Shown here: piece after piece, positions 27,866 through 35,003 of the stretch
How positions within the stretch are numbered: position 1 is the stretch's first letter
Layout: every line of letters begins with the position of its first letter
Source: Acidilobaceae archaeon
GTDB lineage: Archaea; Thermoproteota; Thermoprotei_A; Sulfolobales; Acidilobaceae
Direction of reading: 5' to 3'
Length of the DNA stretch: 64,000 nt
Assembly (NCBI GenBank): GCA_025058835.1
Contig: JANXEI010000002.1
Coordinates: 1 to 64,000, forward strand
Translations under genes and position numbers: made by a program
Notes under the pieces: generated by a model
Database searches by the model: none
What the model was told of the DNA's origin: nothing
Seen by the model: the letters and a program-made list of their open reading frames with translations, nothing else

Positions 27866-28927
27866 TTGCTACAAGACGCTTATGGCAGGCCGTTGAGGAG
27901 CATGAGGCTGTTGGTGACGAAGGAATGCAACTATCGCTGCTTCTTCTGTCATCTGGAGGGCGACGTGCTGGGATCCCCTGCCCCTATCGGCTCCCGTCCC
28001 CCCTCCCTAGCTCCTGCTGACTATGAGATAGTGGCAGAGGCGGCTGCAGCAATAGGCATCGAGAGCTTCAAGATCACCGGCGGGGAGCCCCTCATCAGGA
28101 AGGACATAGTAGATGTGGTGAGGGCGGTGAGCACCCACGCTCCCAAGGCAGACCTCTCTATGACCACCAACGGCCTCCTGCTGGAGAGGTATGCAGAGAA
28201 GCTCTACGAGGCCGGGCTGAGAAGGGTAAACGTTTCCGTTCACAGCCTGAAGAGGGAGAGGTACAAGTTCATAACTGGAGTAGATGGGCTAGAGAGGGCC
28301 GTTAGGGGGCTCGAGGCTGCGATAAAGGCAGGCCTAAAGGCGAAGGTGAACGCGCTAGTCCTAATGGGCGTGAACGAGGACGAGGTCTTCGACCTCCTGG
28401 AGTTCTCCCACAAGGTTGGGGCTGTCCTCCAGCTCATAGAGCTCATCCCTGTGGGCATGGGGGCAAAGCTGCTCAAAACGCACAAGTTCTCCCTGAAGCA
28501 GGTGGAGGAGAGGCTCTTGGAGATGGGGGCAAAGGTGGAGGTAAGAGACCTCCACATGAGGCCCATATACAAGCTCCCCAATGGAGCTACGGTAGAGATA
28601 GTGAAGCCTACCTCCAGCCTCTTCTGCTCTGCCTGCGACAGGCTGAGGCTCGACGCGGATGGGATGCTCAGCCCTTGCATAAACTGGAGGGGGGAGAGGG
28701 TGGACCTGCTCAGCAGGATTAGGGGGGCACGAGACAGGGAGGGAGCGGTAAGGGAAGCTATGAGGGCTATGGTCGAGGCCAACTGGCTCAGGAGGCCCTA
28801 CTACCTGCCGAAGCTCGGAGAGAACAGCTTCCCGCAAAGGGGGAAGCTGGCTATACCGAAGAAGGCCGGTGACCTGAGGGCCCTAGAGGGACTATTAGCC
28901 CAGAGAGGAGGAGCAGGAGGCCGCTGA
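27866..28927 (+). CDS. moaA: GTP 3',8-cyclase MoaA
   Basis: A 353-residue radical SAM enzyme that starts molybdenum-cofactor synthesis by converting GTP to 3',8-cyclo-GTP. The N-terminal cluster is Cys21-xxx-Cys25-xx-Cys28; the C-terminal substrate-binding cluster uses Cys254, Cys257 and Cys271 in the FCSACDRLRL segment. The protein ends near a Gly-Gly pair (GGAGGR), close to the essential C-terminal Gly-Gly of the family. It starts at TTG 27866 because no ATG or GTG is in frame nearby, with cgggaga upstream. The last 77 bases overlap the convergent membrane-protein gene. Confidence 0.92.
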   Translation: MLQDAYGRPLRSMRLLVTKECNYRCFFCHLEGDVLGSPAPIGSRPPSLAPADYEIVAEAAAAIGIESFKITGGEPLIRKDIVDVVRAVSTHAPKADLSMTTNGLLLERYAEKLYEAGLRRVNVSVHSLKRERYKFITGVDGLERAVRGLEAAIKAGLKAKVNALVLMGVNEDEVFDLLEFSHKVGAVLQLIELIPVGMGAKLLKTHKFSLKQVEERLLEMGAKVEVRDLHMRPIYKLPNGATVEIVKPTSSLFCSACDRLRLDADGMLSPCINWRGERVDLLSRIRGARDREGAVREAMRAMVEANWLRRPYYLPKLGENSFPQRGKLAIPKKAGDLRALEGLLAQRGGAGGR

Positions 28928-29447
28928 GCCACATAGTTGTGGAGAGCCAGGAGAGGGGCGTGAGCTGCACGAGAACGCCTGCACTCCCTATTACGGCGCC
29001 GAAGAAGAGGAGGTTGGAGTCCATCCTGAAGGGGCAGCTCCGCGGCTCCCTTATCGGCGTGAGCCCCGCAGTCAGGTAGGAGACTAGCAGGGCACTCATG
29101 AGTCCTGCAGCGGGGCTAACGAGGGGAGCCACAGCGCCGAGGGAGAGCAAGAGCACATGAGTCCTGCCTGCCAGCATGTATGCAACAAGGGAGAGGAGGA
29201 GTATCGACAGAGAGAGAGCATAGCTAAGGGAGGGGGAGGCAAAGAGGGGGAGCAGCGAGAGGAGGGAGAGGAGAGCAGGGAGGCGTGAGCCTGTCCTAGT
29301 TGCGATAAAGGCAAATAGGGCGAGGACTGAGGCTGCATAGGAGGCAAAGAGGAGAACCTCTCGAGATCCTCCTGCTATGGGAGACAGCAGTGCCAGAAGG
29401 CCCGAGGCGGCGAGCACGATGTACGGCAAGAGCTTGACGCCCTCCAT
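28851..29447 (-). CDS. membrane protein downstream of ctaB
   Basis: A roughly 198-residue polytopic membrane protein with six or seven hydrophobic helices and no charged domain; I do not recognise a family. It lies just after ctaB on the same strand, ten bases away, with gaggtg before the ATG at 29447 (GTG 29456 is possible). The context suggests a role in heme or oxidase assembly, but that is only inferred. Its 3' end overlaps the moaA end by 77 bases. Confidence 0.62.
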   Translation of the reverse strand: MEGVKLLPYIVLAASGLLALLSPIAGGSREVLLFASYAASVLALFAFIATRTGSRLPALLSLLSLLPLFASPSLSYALSLSILLLSLVAYMLAGRTHVLLLSLGAVAPLVSPAAGLMSALLVSYLTAGLTPIREPRSCPFRMDSNLLFFGAVIGSAGVLVQLTPLSWLSTTMWLSGLLLLLSGLIVPLGPSGHRPSSV

Positions 29448-29457
29448 ACCTTTCACC

Positions 29458-30321
29458 TCAGAGGAAGACTAGGGCAAGACGTTCCATGGGGAGGATCAGG
29501 TAGACGATGGCAAGGGTGGGAGTGGCGAACTTGAATATCTTAAATGCCTCCTGCTTTGAAGGGTTCTTGTAGAAGCTGACCACCCTAACCATTGCCAGTA
29601 CTATGAACACAGAGGAGACGAGGGCAGTCATAAGGCCAAAGCCCAGCAGGTAAACTATGCCCCAGACGGAGGCAATCATGATCAGCAAGTGAAGGAGGAC
29701 CAGGGCAGAGAACAGCCTGGGACCGTACTTTAGGGATGCAACGGGAACTCCCGCTTTCCGGTAGTCCTCCTCAGCCGCATAGGCTAGGAACCAGACGTGG
29801 AGGGGCTGCCAGGCATATATGACTCCGGCAAGCAGGATGCCAGGCAACGTTATCGCTCCAGCTCCTGCCGCCCAGCCGCCGAGGGCTGGCATGACGCCTG
29901 CTATGCTGCCGAAGACTATGCTGAGGGGCGTAAAGCGCTTGGTGAGCTCCGTATAGCCCACTATGTCAAAGTACAGCCCTGCCAACACTGCGAAGAGGAC
30001 GTACTCGTTGATCGTAGAAGCTACAGTCGCCCCCAGGACTATCAGGAGCGTGGAGAGGAAGGAGGTCTCCTTTGGGCTCAGCCTCCCTGCTGGCAGCGGC
30101 CTCTTGCTCGTTCTCTTCATCACTGAGTCTATGTCAGCGTCCAGGTACATGTTGAGCGCAGTTACGCCGCCCACAGAGGCGAAGCCCATTACGGCAAGCT
30201 TTGCGAGCATGAGGGGATCGAGGGGCCCCCCTGCTATGAAGTAGGCGCTGAACATGGTAAGGAGGAGGAGTGCAGTTTGCCTGGGCTTCGTGAGCTCAAC
30301 GAAATCCTTGAGCTTCTGCAT
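29458..30321 (-). CDS. ctaB: protoheme IX farnesyltransferase (heme O synthase)
   Basis: A 287-residue membrane prenyltransferase that turns heme B into heme O. The Mg-prenyl-phosphate motif is Asn57-xxx-Asp61-xxx-Asp65, followed by RTSKRPLPAGR near residues 70-80; the second loop YTELTKRFTP near 143-152 is a diverged form of the usual second motif. Seven or eight helices follow. Heme O/A are used by heme-copper oxidases, so the organism likely respires oxygen or carries a relict pathway. The promoter with ctataaatataaac lies between ctaB and the divergent rhomboid gene. Confidence 0.93.
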   Translation of the reverse strand: MQKLKDFVELTKPRQTALLLLTMFSAYFIAGGPLDPLMLAKLAVMGFASVGGVTALNMYLDADIDSVMKRTSKRPLPAGRLSPKETSFLSTLLIVLGATVASTINEYVLFAVLAGLYFDIVGYTELTKRFTPLSIVFGSIAGVMPALGGWAAGAGAITLPGILLAGVIYAWQPLHVWFLAYAAEEDYRKAGVPVASLKYGPRLFSALVLLHLLIMIASVWGIVYLLGFGLMTALVSSVFIVLAMVRVVSFYKNPSKQEAFKIFKFATPTLAIVYLILPMERLALVFL

Positions 30322-30335
30322 AGATCATCCCATTA

Positions 30336-30366
30336 GTTTATATTTATAGGATTAGGCTTAAAGTAT
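30336..30366. promoter_or_regulatory. divergent promoters of ctaB and rhomboid gene
   Basis: gtttatatttatagg at 30336-30350 provides a minus-strand TATA box about 22 bases from the ctaB ATG. ggcttaaagt at 30354-30363 fits a plus-strand TATA box for the rhomboid gene, whose ATG at 30409 follows gagagaagg. Confidence 0.4.
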
Positions 30367-30408
30367 TGAGTTCTTACCTGGGGGTCTAGTTTGGAGAGAA
30401 GGCCTGTC

Positions 30409-31038
30409 ATGAACGACACCCTCATGGCGCTCATCGTTACTGTTTACCTGATTTCCTTCCTCTTCCCCTCGCTCCTGCTGCCAGGCGCCCTGAGTTGGAG
30501 GGACGTGACGCTGGGACTCGGGCTTGTGCCGGCAGCCCTGATCGCTGGAGAGAGGCTATACACCCTCATAACCTCTATGTTCCTCCATGCCAGCCCCCTC
30601 CACTTGCTTGGCAACTTGCTCTACCTCTACCTCCTAGGCGGCACCCTTGAGCATGCCCTTGGATCCTCCAGGTACCTTCTCCTGTTCCTCTCGTCAGGCA
30701 TAGCGGCCTCCTTCGTTCACTCCCTCTCTGTCCTCCTCTTCGATCCTGCAGCCCTGACAGTGCCTGCCATAGGCGCGTCTGGGGCAGCCTCGGGAGTGCT
30801 AGGCGGGTACGTTTACCTCCTGAGCAAGGGGCGGCTCCCCTCCCCTCCGCACCCTGCAGCAATAGGCATGATAGCTCTGTGGTTCCTGTACCAATTCCTC
30901 CTCAGCCTCGAGGCCACCTTTGGGAGCTCGGAGATAGCCCTGTGGGCTCACATAGGGGGCCTTCTAGCTGGGGTAGCGCTCTCCTCCCTCCTCATCCCTG
31001 CAGGGTCACGCCAGCCCCAGCCCCCTCCAGCGCTCTAG
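30409..31038 (+). CDS. rhomboid-family intramembrane protease
   Basis: A 209-residue membrane protein with six helices. The catalytic Ser124 sits in IGASGAASG and His181 in LWAHIGG, the serine-histidine dyad of rhomboid proteases; the HASPLHLLGNLLYLYLLG segment near 60-77 is also typical. It cleaves transmembrane segments of unknown target proteins. TTG 30391 is an alternative start, but ATG 30409 has a proper ribosome site. Its 3' end overlaps the convergent small gene by 47 bases. The last 15 residues are Pro-rich and unstructured. Confidence 0.85.
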   Translation: MNDTLMALIVTVYLISFLFPSLLLPGALSWRDVTLGLGLVPAALIAGERLYTLITSMFLHASPLHLLGNLLYLYLLGGTLEHALGSSRYLLLFLSSGIAASFVHSLSVLLFDPAALTVPAIGASGAASGVLGGYVYLLSKGRLPSPPHPAAIGMIALWFLYQFLLSLEATFGSSEIALWAHIGGLLAGVALSSLLIPAGSRQPQPPPAL

Positions 31039-31312
31039 AAACGATCTCGACCAGGCGCACTACCTCCCCCAAGTCCTCCCCTTCCACCTTTACCATCAGA
31101 GATCCCTCGAGCTCGATGGCGGGCCTCCCCGTTGCCGGGAAGTGAGCATAGAGGGACGCCTTCACCAGAGCGTTCCTGCAGTTTGCTACAACCCAGGAGG
31201 GCCTCCTCACCGCCTCGCACCCTATGTCGACCAGCCTCTCGGAGAGCACAACTATGAGAGAGGGCAGGGCCGTCACCTCCGGCACATAGGCCTTCAAGAG
31301 TACCTCGTGCAA
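30992..31312 (-). CDS. uncharacterised small protein
   Basis: A 106-residue alpha/beta protein with no family I recognise. A beta strand and helix (SLIVVLSERLVDIGCEAVRR), a possible zinc or disulphide pair of cysteines near residues 32 and 46, and a C-terminal helix are visible. The frame could start at 31420, but that would run over the divergent gene; TTG 31312 follows agggttagg and lies about 30 bases from a TATA-like gctattac on this strand. It is antisense-overlapped at its 3' end by the rhomboid gene. Confidence 0.5.
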   Translation of the reverse strand: MHEVLLKAYVPEVTALPSLIVVLSERLVDIGCEAVRRPSWVVANCRNALVKASLYAHFPATGRPAIELEGSLMVKVEGEDLGEVVRLVEIVSRALEGAGAGVTLQG

Positions 31313-31326
31313 CCTAACCCTCGCTA

Positions 31327-31339
31327 ATATTAGGCGAAA
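31327..31339 (+). promoter_or_regulatory. promoter element shared with the crotonase gene
   Basis: The thirteen bases atattaggcgaaa lie about 32 bases upstream of the TTG at 31365. The identical thirteen bases occur at 59644-59656 at nearly the same distance from another TTG start. It contains a TATA-like core. Confidence 0.4.
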
Positions 31340-31364
31340 GTAATAGCAAGCTAGGTTACCGCTC

Positions 31365-32168
31365 TTGAGGGGAGTGCTGCCCCTGAAGGCCTCCCTCTTG
31401 CTAACGCTCTCAGCCCCCATAAAGCCCGGGGCGACGAGCAGGCTCTCTGCAACCTTCGAGAGGAGGCTGCTAGAGGCGACAGCAGTTCTGGAGGAGATGG
31501 AGAGGGCCTACGCGAAGGGGAGGGAGATAAGCGAGGGGAGATCCTCTCTCCAGTCCTTCAGCATAGGCGCTGCCCTCCAGAGCGCGATGAACGAGGTGTC
31601 GAGGATAACTGGGGAGAAGCCCATGATAGGGCTCCTCGTCTCCTCCCTTACTCTCTCCTCCCTCAAGGGGCTCTCTGACGGGGCCTCAAAGCCCTTCAGG
31701 GCCAGCCTCAGAGCCGGGGTCTCCTCCCTCCTCTATAGAGGCAACGTGGAGGACACGCTGAAGCTCCTCGAGGCGCTGGAGGTCTCCGGGGAGGGCGAGG
31801 TGGGGGAGCTGCTCGAGAGAAGAGGGATCACGAAGGCCTCGGTGAGGGTGAACGCCCTCTCTCCCGGCAACGTTTACGAGGTCCTGGGGGAGCTGGAGAC
31901 TGGGTTCTGGCTCAACCTGAGGGATCTGGACAGGCTCCTCGAGCTCTCGAGGAGCATAGAGGGGGAGAGGAGCTTGGTCTCGGCCGTTCAGAGGGCCTAC
32001 CTCTCCCTGCTTGAGGAGAGGGGGGTGGCTGTGAGGGGGAAGGACGTAAGGGAGCTCCTGAAGCTCGACTCTGCTCTGCGCGAGCAGGGGGGCTTCGACA
32101 GGCTGCTGGGAGCGGTGTTCCTGGGGACGGCCATAGCGGCAGTGGACAAGTGGCCTTGGAGGGCCTAG
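31365..32168 (+). CDS. CitG/MdcB-like triphosphoribosyl-dephospho-CoA synthase, tentative
   Basis: A 267-residue, all-helical protein. The N-terminal SAPIKPGATSRLS segment (residues 16-28) resembles the EVSAxPKPGxVxR start of the CitG/MdcB family (COG1767), and a later EKPMIGLLVSSL segment matches its second conserved helix only loosely. CitG-like enzymes make the CoA-derived cofactor of citrate or malonate lyases, but archaeal members stand alone and their product is unknown. The start is TTG 31365, about 35 bases after a TATA-like element; GTG 31374 is possible. The fumarase operon follows after about 45 bases. Confidence 0.5.
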   Translation: MRGVLPLKASLLLTLSAPIKPGATSRLSATFERRLLEATAVLEEMERAYAKGREISEGRSSLQSFSIGAALQSAMNEVSRITGEKPMIGLLVSSLTLSSLKGLSDGASKPFRASLRAGVSSLLYRGNVEDTLKLLEALEVSGEGEVGELLERRGITKASVRVNALSPGNVYEVLGELETGFWLNLRDLDRLLELSRSIEGERSLVSAVQRAYLSLLEERGVAVRGKDVRELLKLDSALREQGGFDRLLGAVFLGTAIAAVDKWPWRA

Positions 32169-32180
32169 AATATATATTTT
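32169..32180 (+). promoter_or_regulatory. TATA-like promoter of the fumarase operon
   Basis: aatatatatttt is centred about 40 bases upstream of the ATG at 32214, leaving a short leader with ggtgagg as ribosome site. This argues against the in-frame ATGs at 32184 and 32196. Confidence 0.5.
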
Positions 32181-32213
32181 CCTATGTGTTCCCATATGGG
32201 TGAGGGATGGCGC

Positions 32214-33098
32214 ATGAAAGATCTCCTCAGGGAGGCTACTGTCAGGCTCATAGAGGCCGCCGCCACCAGCCTCCCGAAGGACGTGGAGGACGCGCTGCTC
32301 AGGGCCTACGAGGTGGAAGAGGCGCCTGCTGCGAAGAGCTTCCTCAAAGCAATGATAGATAACGTGAGGATAGCGAGGCAGAAGAGGCTCCCCATATGCC
32401 AGGACACAGGGGCAGTGCTCTTCTACGTGAAGGTGGGAGACAGGTTCCCTCACATATGGGCCCTCTCCCAGGCGTTGAAGGAGGCCACGGTAGAGGCAAC
32501 GAGGAGGGTACCCCTGAGGCCCAACACCATTGACGTGTTCACCGGCAAGAACCCAGGCGACAACACGGGCAGGAACATGCCTTGGATAGAGTGGGAGATA
32601 GAGGAGGGGGATGATGCGGAGGTCAGCGTTATGCTGAAGGGAGGGGGGAGCGAGATAGTGGGGAGGGCAAAGACCCTCCTGCCAGCGGAGGGCATAAAGG
32701 GGATCATGAAGTACGTCATCGAGGCAGTCTACGAGGCAGGCCCGCAGCCCTGCCCCCCAGTAATAGTAGGGGTGGGCATAGGGCCTACCGTTAGCGTGGC
32801 TATGAAGCTAGCCTCCAAGAGCTTGCTGAGGCCCGTGGGGCAGAGGCATGAGGAGCCAGAGGTAGCCAGGCTCGAGCAAGCCCTGCTCGAGGCCATAAAC
32901 GAGATGGGCTATGGGGCTCATGGGATGGGAGGGAAGGTGACTGCATTCGATGTGCACGTAGAGCATGCAGCGAGGCACCCGGCTTCTCTCAGCGTTGCTG
33001 TGGTCCTGAGCTGTTGGGCTACCAGGAGGGCTACCATGAGGGTGAGGGCGAACGGGGAGGTCCAATATCTTTCCCACCCTGAGCTGAACGGAGGGTGA
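32214..33098 (+). CDS. class I fumarase (or tartrate dehydratase), alpha subunit
   Basis: A 294-residue Fe-S hydro-lyase subunit. Cysteines in LPICQDTG, CPPVIVGVGIG and LSCWATRRA hold the [4Fe-4S] cluster. In archaea, the two halves of class I fumarase are separate proteins, here adjacent. It interconverts fumarate and malate in the citric acid cycle; L-tartrate dehydratases share the fold, so the substrate is inferred. ATG 32214 follows ggtgagg nine bases upstream. The beta subunit starts within a few bases of its stop. Confidence 0.9.
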   Translation: MKDLLREATVRLIEAAATSLPKDVEDALLRAYEVEEAPAAKSFLKAMIDNVRIARQKRLPICQDTGAVLFYVKVGDRFPHIWALSQALKEATVEATRRVPLRPNTIDVFTGKNPGDNTGRNMPWIEWEIEEGDDAEVSVMLKGGGSEIVGRAKTLLPAEGIKGIMKYVIEAVYEAGPQPCPPVIVGVGIGPTVSVAMKLASKSLLRPVGQRHEEPEVARLEQALLEAINEMGYGAHGMGGKVTAFDVHVEHAARHPASLSVAVVLSCWATRRATMRVRANGEVQYLSHPELNGG

Positions 33099-33103
33099 GA
33101 GGG

Positions 33104-33703
33104 ATGGAGTACAGGCTCAAGACCCCGCTCGGGGAGGAGGTAAGGGAGCTGAACGCAGGAGACATAGTGTACCTAACGGGAACCGTCGTTACCATGAGGG
33201 ACGCCGGTCACAGGAGGGCAGCAGAGCTGTTCGCGAGGGGCGAGGGCTTGCCCGTGGACCTCAGGGGGCTGGCACTATATCATGCTGGGCCCGTGGTCAG
33301 GAAGACTGCAGAGGGCTGGGAGGTAGTGGTCATAGGCCCTACGACCAGCACCCGCATGGAGATCTACGAGGCAGAGGTGATAGAGAGGACCGGCCTGAGG
33401 ATGATCATAGGGAAAGGGGGCATGGGGGCTAGGACTGCAGAAGCCTGCAAGAGACACGGAGCTGTCTACGCCGTGTACCCGGGCGGTGCTGCAGCCCTCC
33501 AGGCAGAGCAGATAGTAAGGGTACACGGCGTTCACTGGCTCGACCTCGGGGTGCCCGATGCCATGTGGGTCCTTGAGGTGAAGGAGCTAGGGCCGCTTAC
33601 CGTGGTCATCGACAGCAAGGGGAGAAACCTCTACGAGGAGATGTATAGGGAGGCAAGGAGAAGGATAGAAGAAATCATATACCCGAAGCTGGGGATAAAA
33701 TAA
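33104..33703 (+). CDS. class I fumarase (or tartrate dehydratase), beta subunit
   Basis: A 199-residue subunit that completes the hydro-lyase. The GPTTSTRME segment near residues 83-91 carries the conserved catalytic region of FumA C-terminal domains, and KGGMGARTAEA near 105-115 is typical. It pairs with the upstream alpha gene. I use ATG 33104 with ggagggtga upstream; GTG 33095, which overlaps the alpha stop by four bases, is possible. The operon ends at 33703, just before an A-rich stretch that belongs to the terminator of the next convergent gene. Confidence 0.9.
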   Translation: MEYRLKTPLGEEVRELNAGDIVYLTGTVVTMRDAGHRRAAELFARGEGLPVDLRGLALYHAGPVVRKTAEGWEVVVIGPTTSTRMEIYEAEVIERTGLRMIIGKGGMGARTAEACKRHGAVYAVYPGGAAALQAEQIVRVHGVHWLDLGVPDAMWVLEVKELGPLTVVIDSKGRNLYEEMYREARRRIEEIIYPKLGIK

Positions 33704-33725
33704 AAAAAGAGGAGGCTATCTCCTC
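33702..33725 (-). terminator. hairpin plus T-tract terminator
   Basis: Read on the minus strand, GAGGAG-atagc-CTCCTC (33725-33709) is a perfect six-pair stem followed at once by seven T residues (33708-33702). It overlaps the stop codon of the surface-protein gene and looks like a bacterial-style intrinsic terminator, uncommon but known in archaea. Confidence 0.6.
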
Positions 33726-34882
33726 AGCACGAAGGCTATAGCAACTCCTGCCAGCAGGGCAAGCACTGCAAGGCCTGCAGCTATCGGCAGCTCCAACCCT
33801 CTGGTCTCAGTGACAGTGGTGACCTGAGTGACCAGCTGAGTGACCTCCCTAGTTGCTGTGACGGTCCTTATCTCAGTCCTCACCTCAGTGACCACCTGAG
33901 GCTTAACCACCACCTGGTTCATGAGCACCAGCAGGTTCCTCACAAGCACATGACCGTCCAGGGCAACTCCTCTGTGAGCCGAGATGGTCATGTGCTGGTA
34001 ACCGCCGTAGGGGGTCTCTGAGGAAGCAATTATGATCCTGTTGTTCGGGAAGGTCTCAGCCAGCATGAGCGGGTAGGGCCCTCTGCTCACCCTAGCAGGT
34101 CCAAGAGGATCATAGAACACTGGCGGCAGGCCGCCTCTCTCTGCTGGGTTGTTGTCGACTACCCTCGACTCGTTCGTCGTCCTAACGATTATGTGTATGT
34201 TCCTAGGCCTCTGGTCAGGCTCCTTCACGGGGTTGACGGGCTTGTTGTTAACCAGTATGTAAAGGCCGCCGGGCCCGTGGAACAGAGCCCTCCTGTGCTG
34301 CACTCCCTGCATGATGATGCTCGCGATGTCAGGGCTAGGGTCGATGGTGCCCATGACCCTGTATGCGGCTCCTCCTATGTTGAAGGTAGGCTCCTCCACG
34401 CTTATGTGATCGATCCTGATCACGCTGCCGAGAGCTTCGAGCACCTGGTTCATGAACTGCTGGGCCCTCTCACTTCCCTGAGCAGGGTAGTCGCTGTCAG
34501 CTGCTATCCAGAGAGCCCTGTTGGGCTGGGAGAACCAGGCCTTGAGGACGTCCAGCTCCCCGCTCCTCAGGGCTGCCTCGGGCATGCCTATGATCAGGAC
34601 GTCCACATCCCTTAGGTTCTCTGCAGTGAACCCTCCTCTCCTAATCTCGTTGAACATCCTCTGGGTGGCGTTGGGGATTCGCTGGAGGTCAGAGTCGTCA
34701 AAGACGATAAGCACTCTGTACATGCCGCCCGTCATGTTAGGCAAAGCCAACACTTCTAGGCCTGCGGGGGACTGCCTGTGGCTTACGTCGAAAGCTATGA
34801 CTATTCTCCCTCCCTCTGCCGGCAAGGGGAGGAACGCTAAGGTCACCGCGAGGAGAGCCAGTAGAGCTATGACCTTCCTCAT
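33716..34882 (-). CDS. secreted GldG/DUF4350-like surface protein
   Basis: A 388-residue exported protein. Residues 1-24 are a signal peptide. The next 300 residues contain a Rossmann-like domain with IVFDDSDL and DVLIIGMPE segments resembling GldG/IFT52 or DUF4350-type domains. Residues about 328-362 are a Val/Thr-rich stalk (EVRTEIRTVTATREVTQ), and residues about 364-386 are a membrane anchor with an RR end. The function is unknown. It is transcribed away from the Fe3+-type transporter and ends in a hairpin terminator. Confidence 0.65.
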   Translation of the reverse strand: MRKVIALLALLAVTLAFLPLPAEGGRIVIAFDVSHRQSPAGLEVLALPNMTGGMYRVLIVFDDSDLQRIPNATQRMFNEIRRGGFTAENLRDVDVLIIGMPEAALRSGELDVLKAWFSQPNRALWIAADSDYPAQGSERAQQFMNQVLEALGSVIRIDHISVEEPTFNIGGAAYRVMGTIDPSPDIASIIMQGVQHRRALFHGPGGLYILVNNKPVNPVKEPDQRPRNIHIIVRTTNESRVVDNNPAERGGLPPVFYDPLGPARVSRGPYPLMLAETFPNNRIIIASSETPYGGYQHMTISAHRGVALDGHVLVRNLLVLMNQVVVKPQVVTEVRTEIRTVTATREVTQLVTQVTTVTETRGLELPIAAGLAVLALLAGVAIAFVLRR

Positions 34883-34936
34883 TCTTACCAGCCGAGGGAA
34901 GTCTGGGGGGAGGAGGACTTAACCCTCAACCCCTTT

Positions 34937-34981
34937 CTCTATATATGTCTATTTAGTCATGCCCCTCCACAAATAATAAAG
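34937..34981 (+). promoter_or_regulatory. promoter region of the Fe3+-type ABC operon
   Basis: Two TATA-like boxes are visible, ctctatatatgtc at 34937-34949 and caaataataaag at 34970-34981. The second is about 28 bases from the GTG at 35003 and would make a nearly leaderless message. Confidence 0.4.
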
Positions 34982-34982
34982 C

Positions 34983-35003
34983 CCGAGGTCCTGAGGATCT
35001 CGG
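34983..35003. promoter_or_regulatory. inverted repeat at the start of the iron transporter
   Basis: CCGAGGTCC (34983-34991) and GGATCTCGG (34995-35003) are an eight-of-nine inverted repeat with a TGA centre, between the second TATA box and the GTG start. It may be an operator for a metal-dependent dimeric repressor, or an RNA hairpin if the upstream TATA box is used. Confidence 0.45.
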
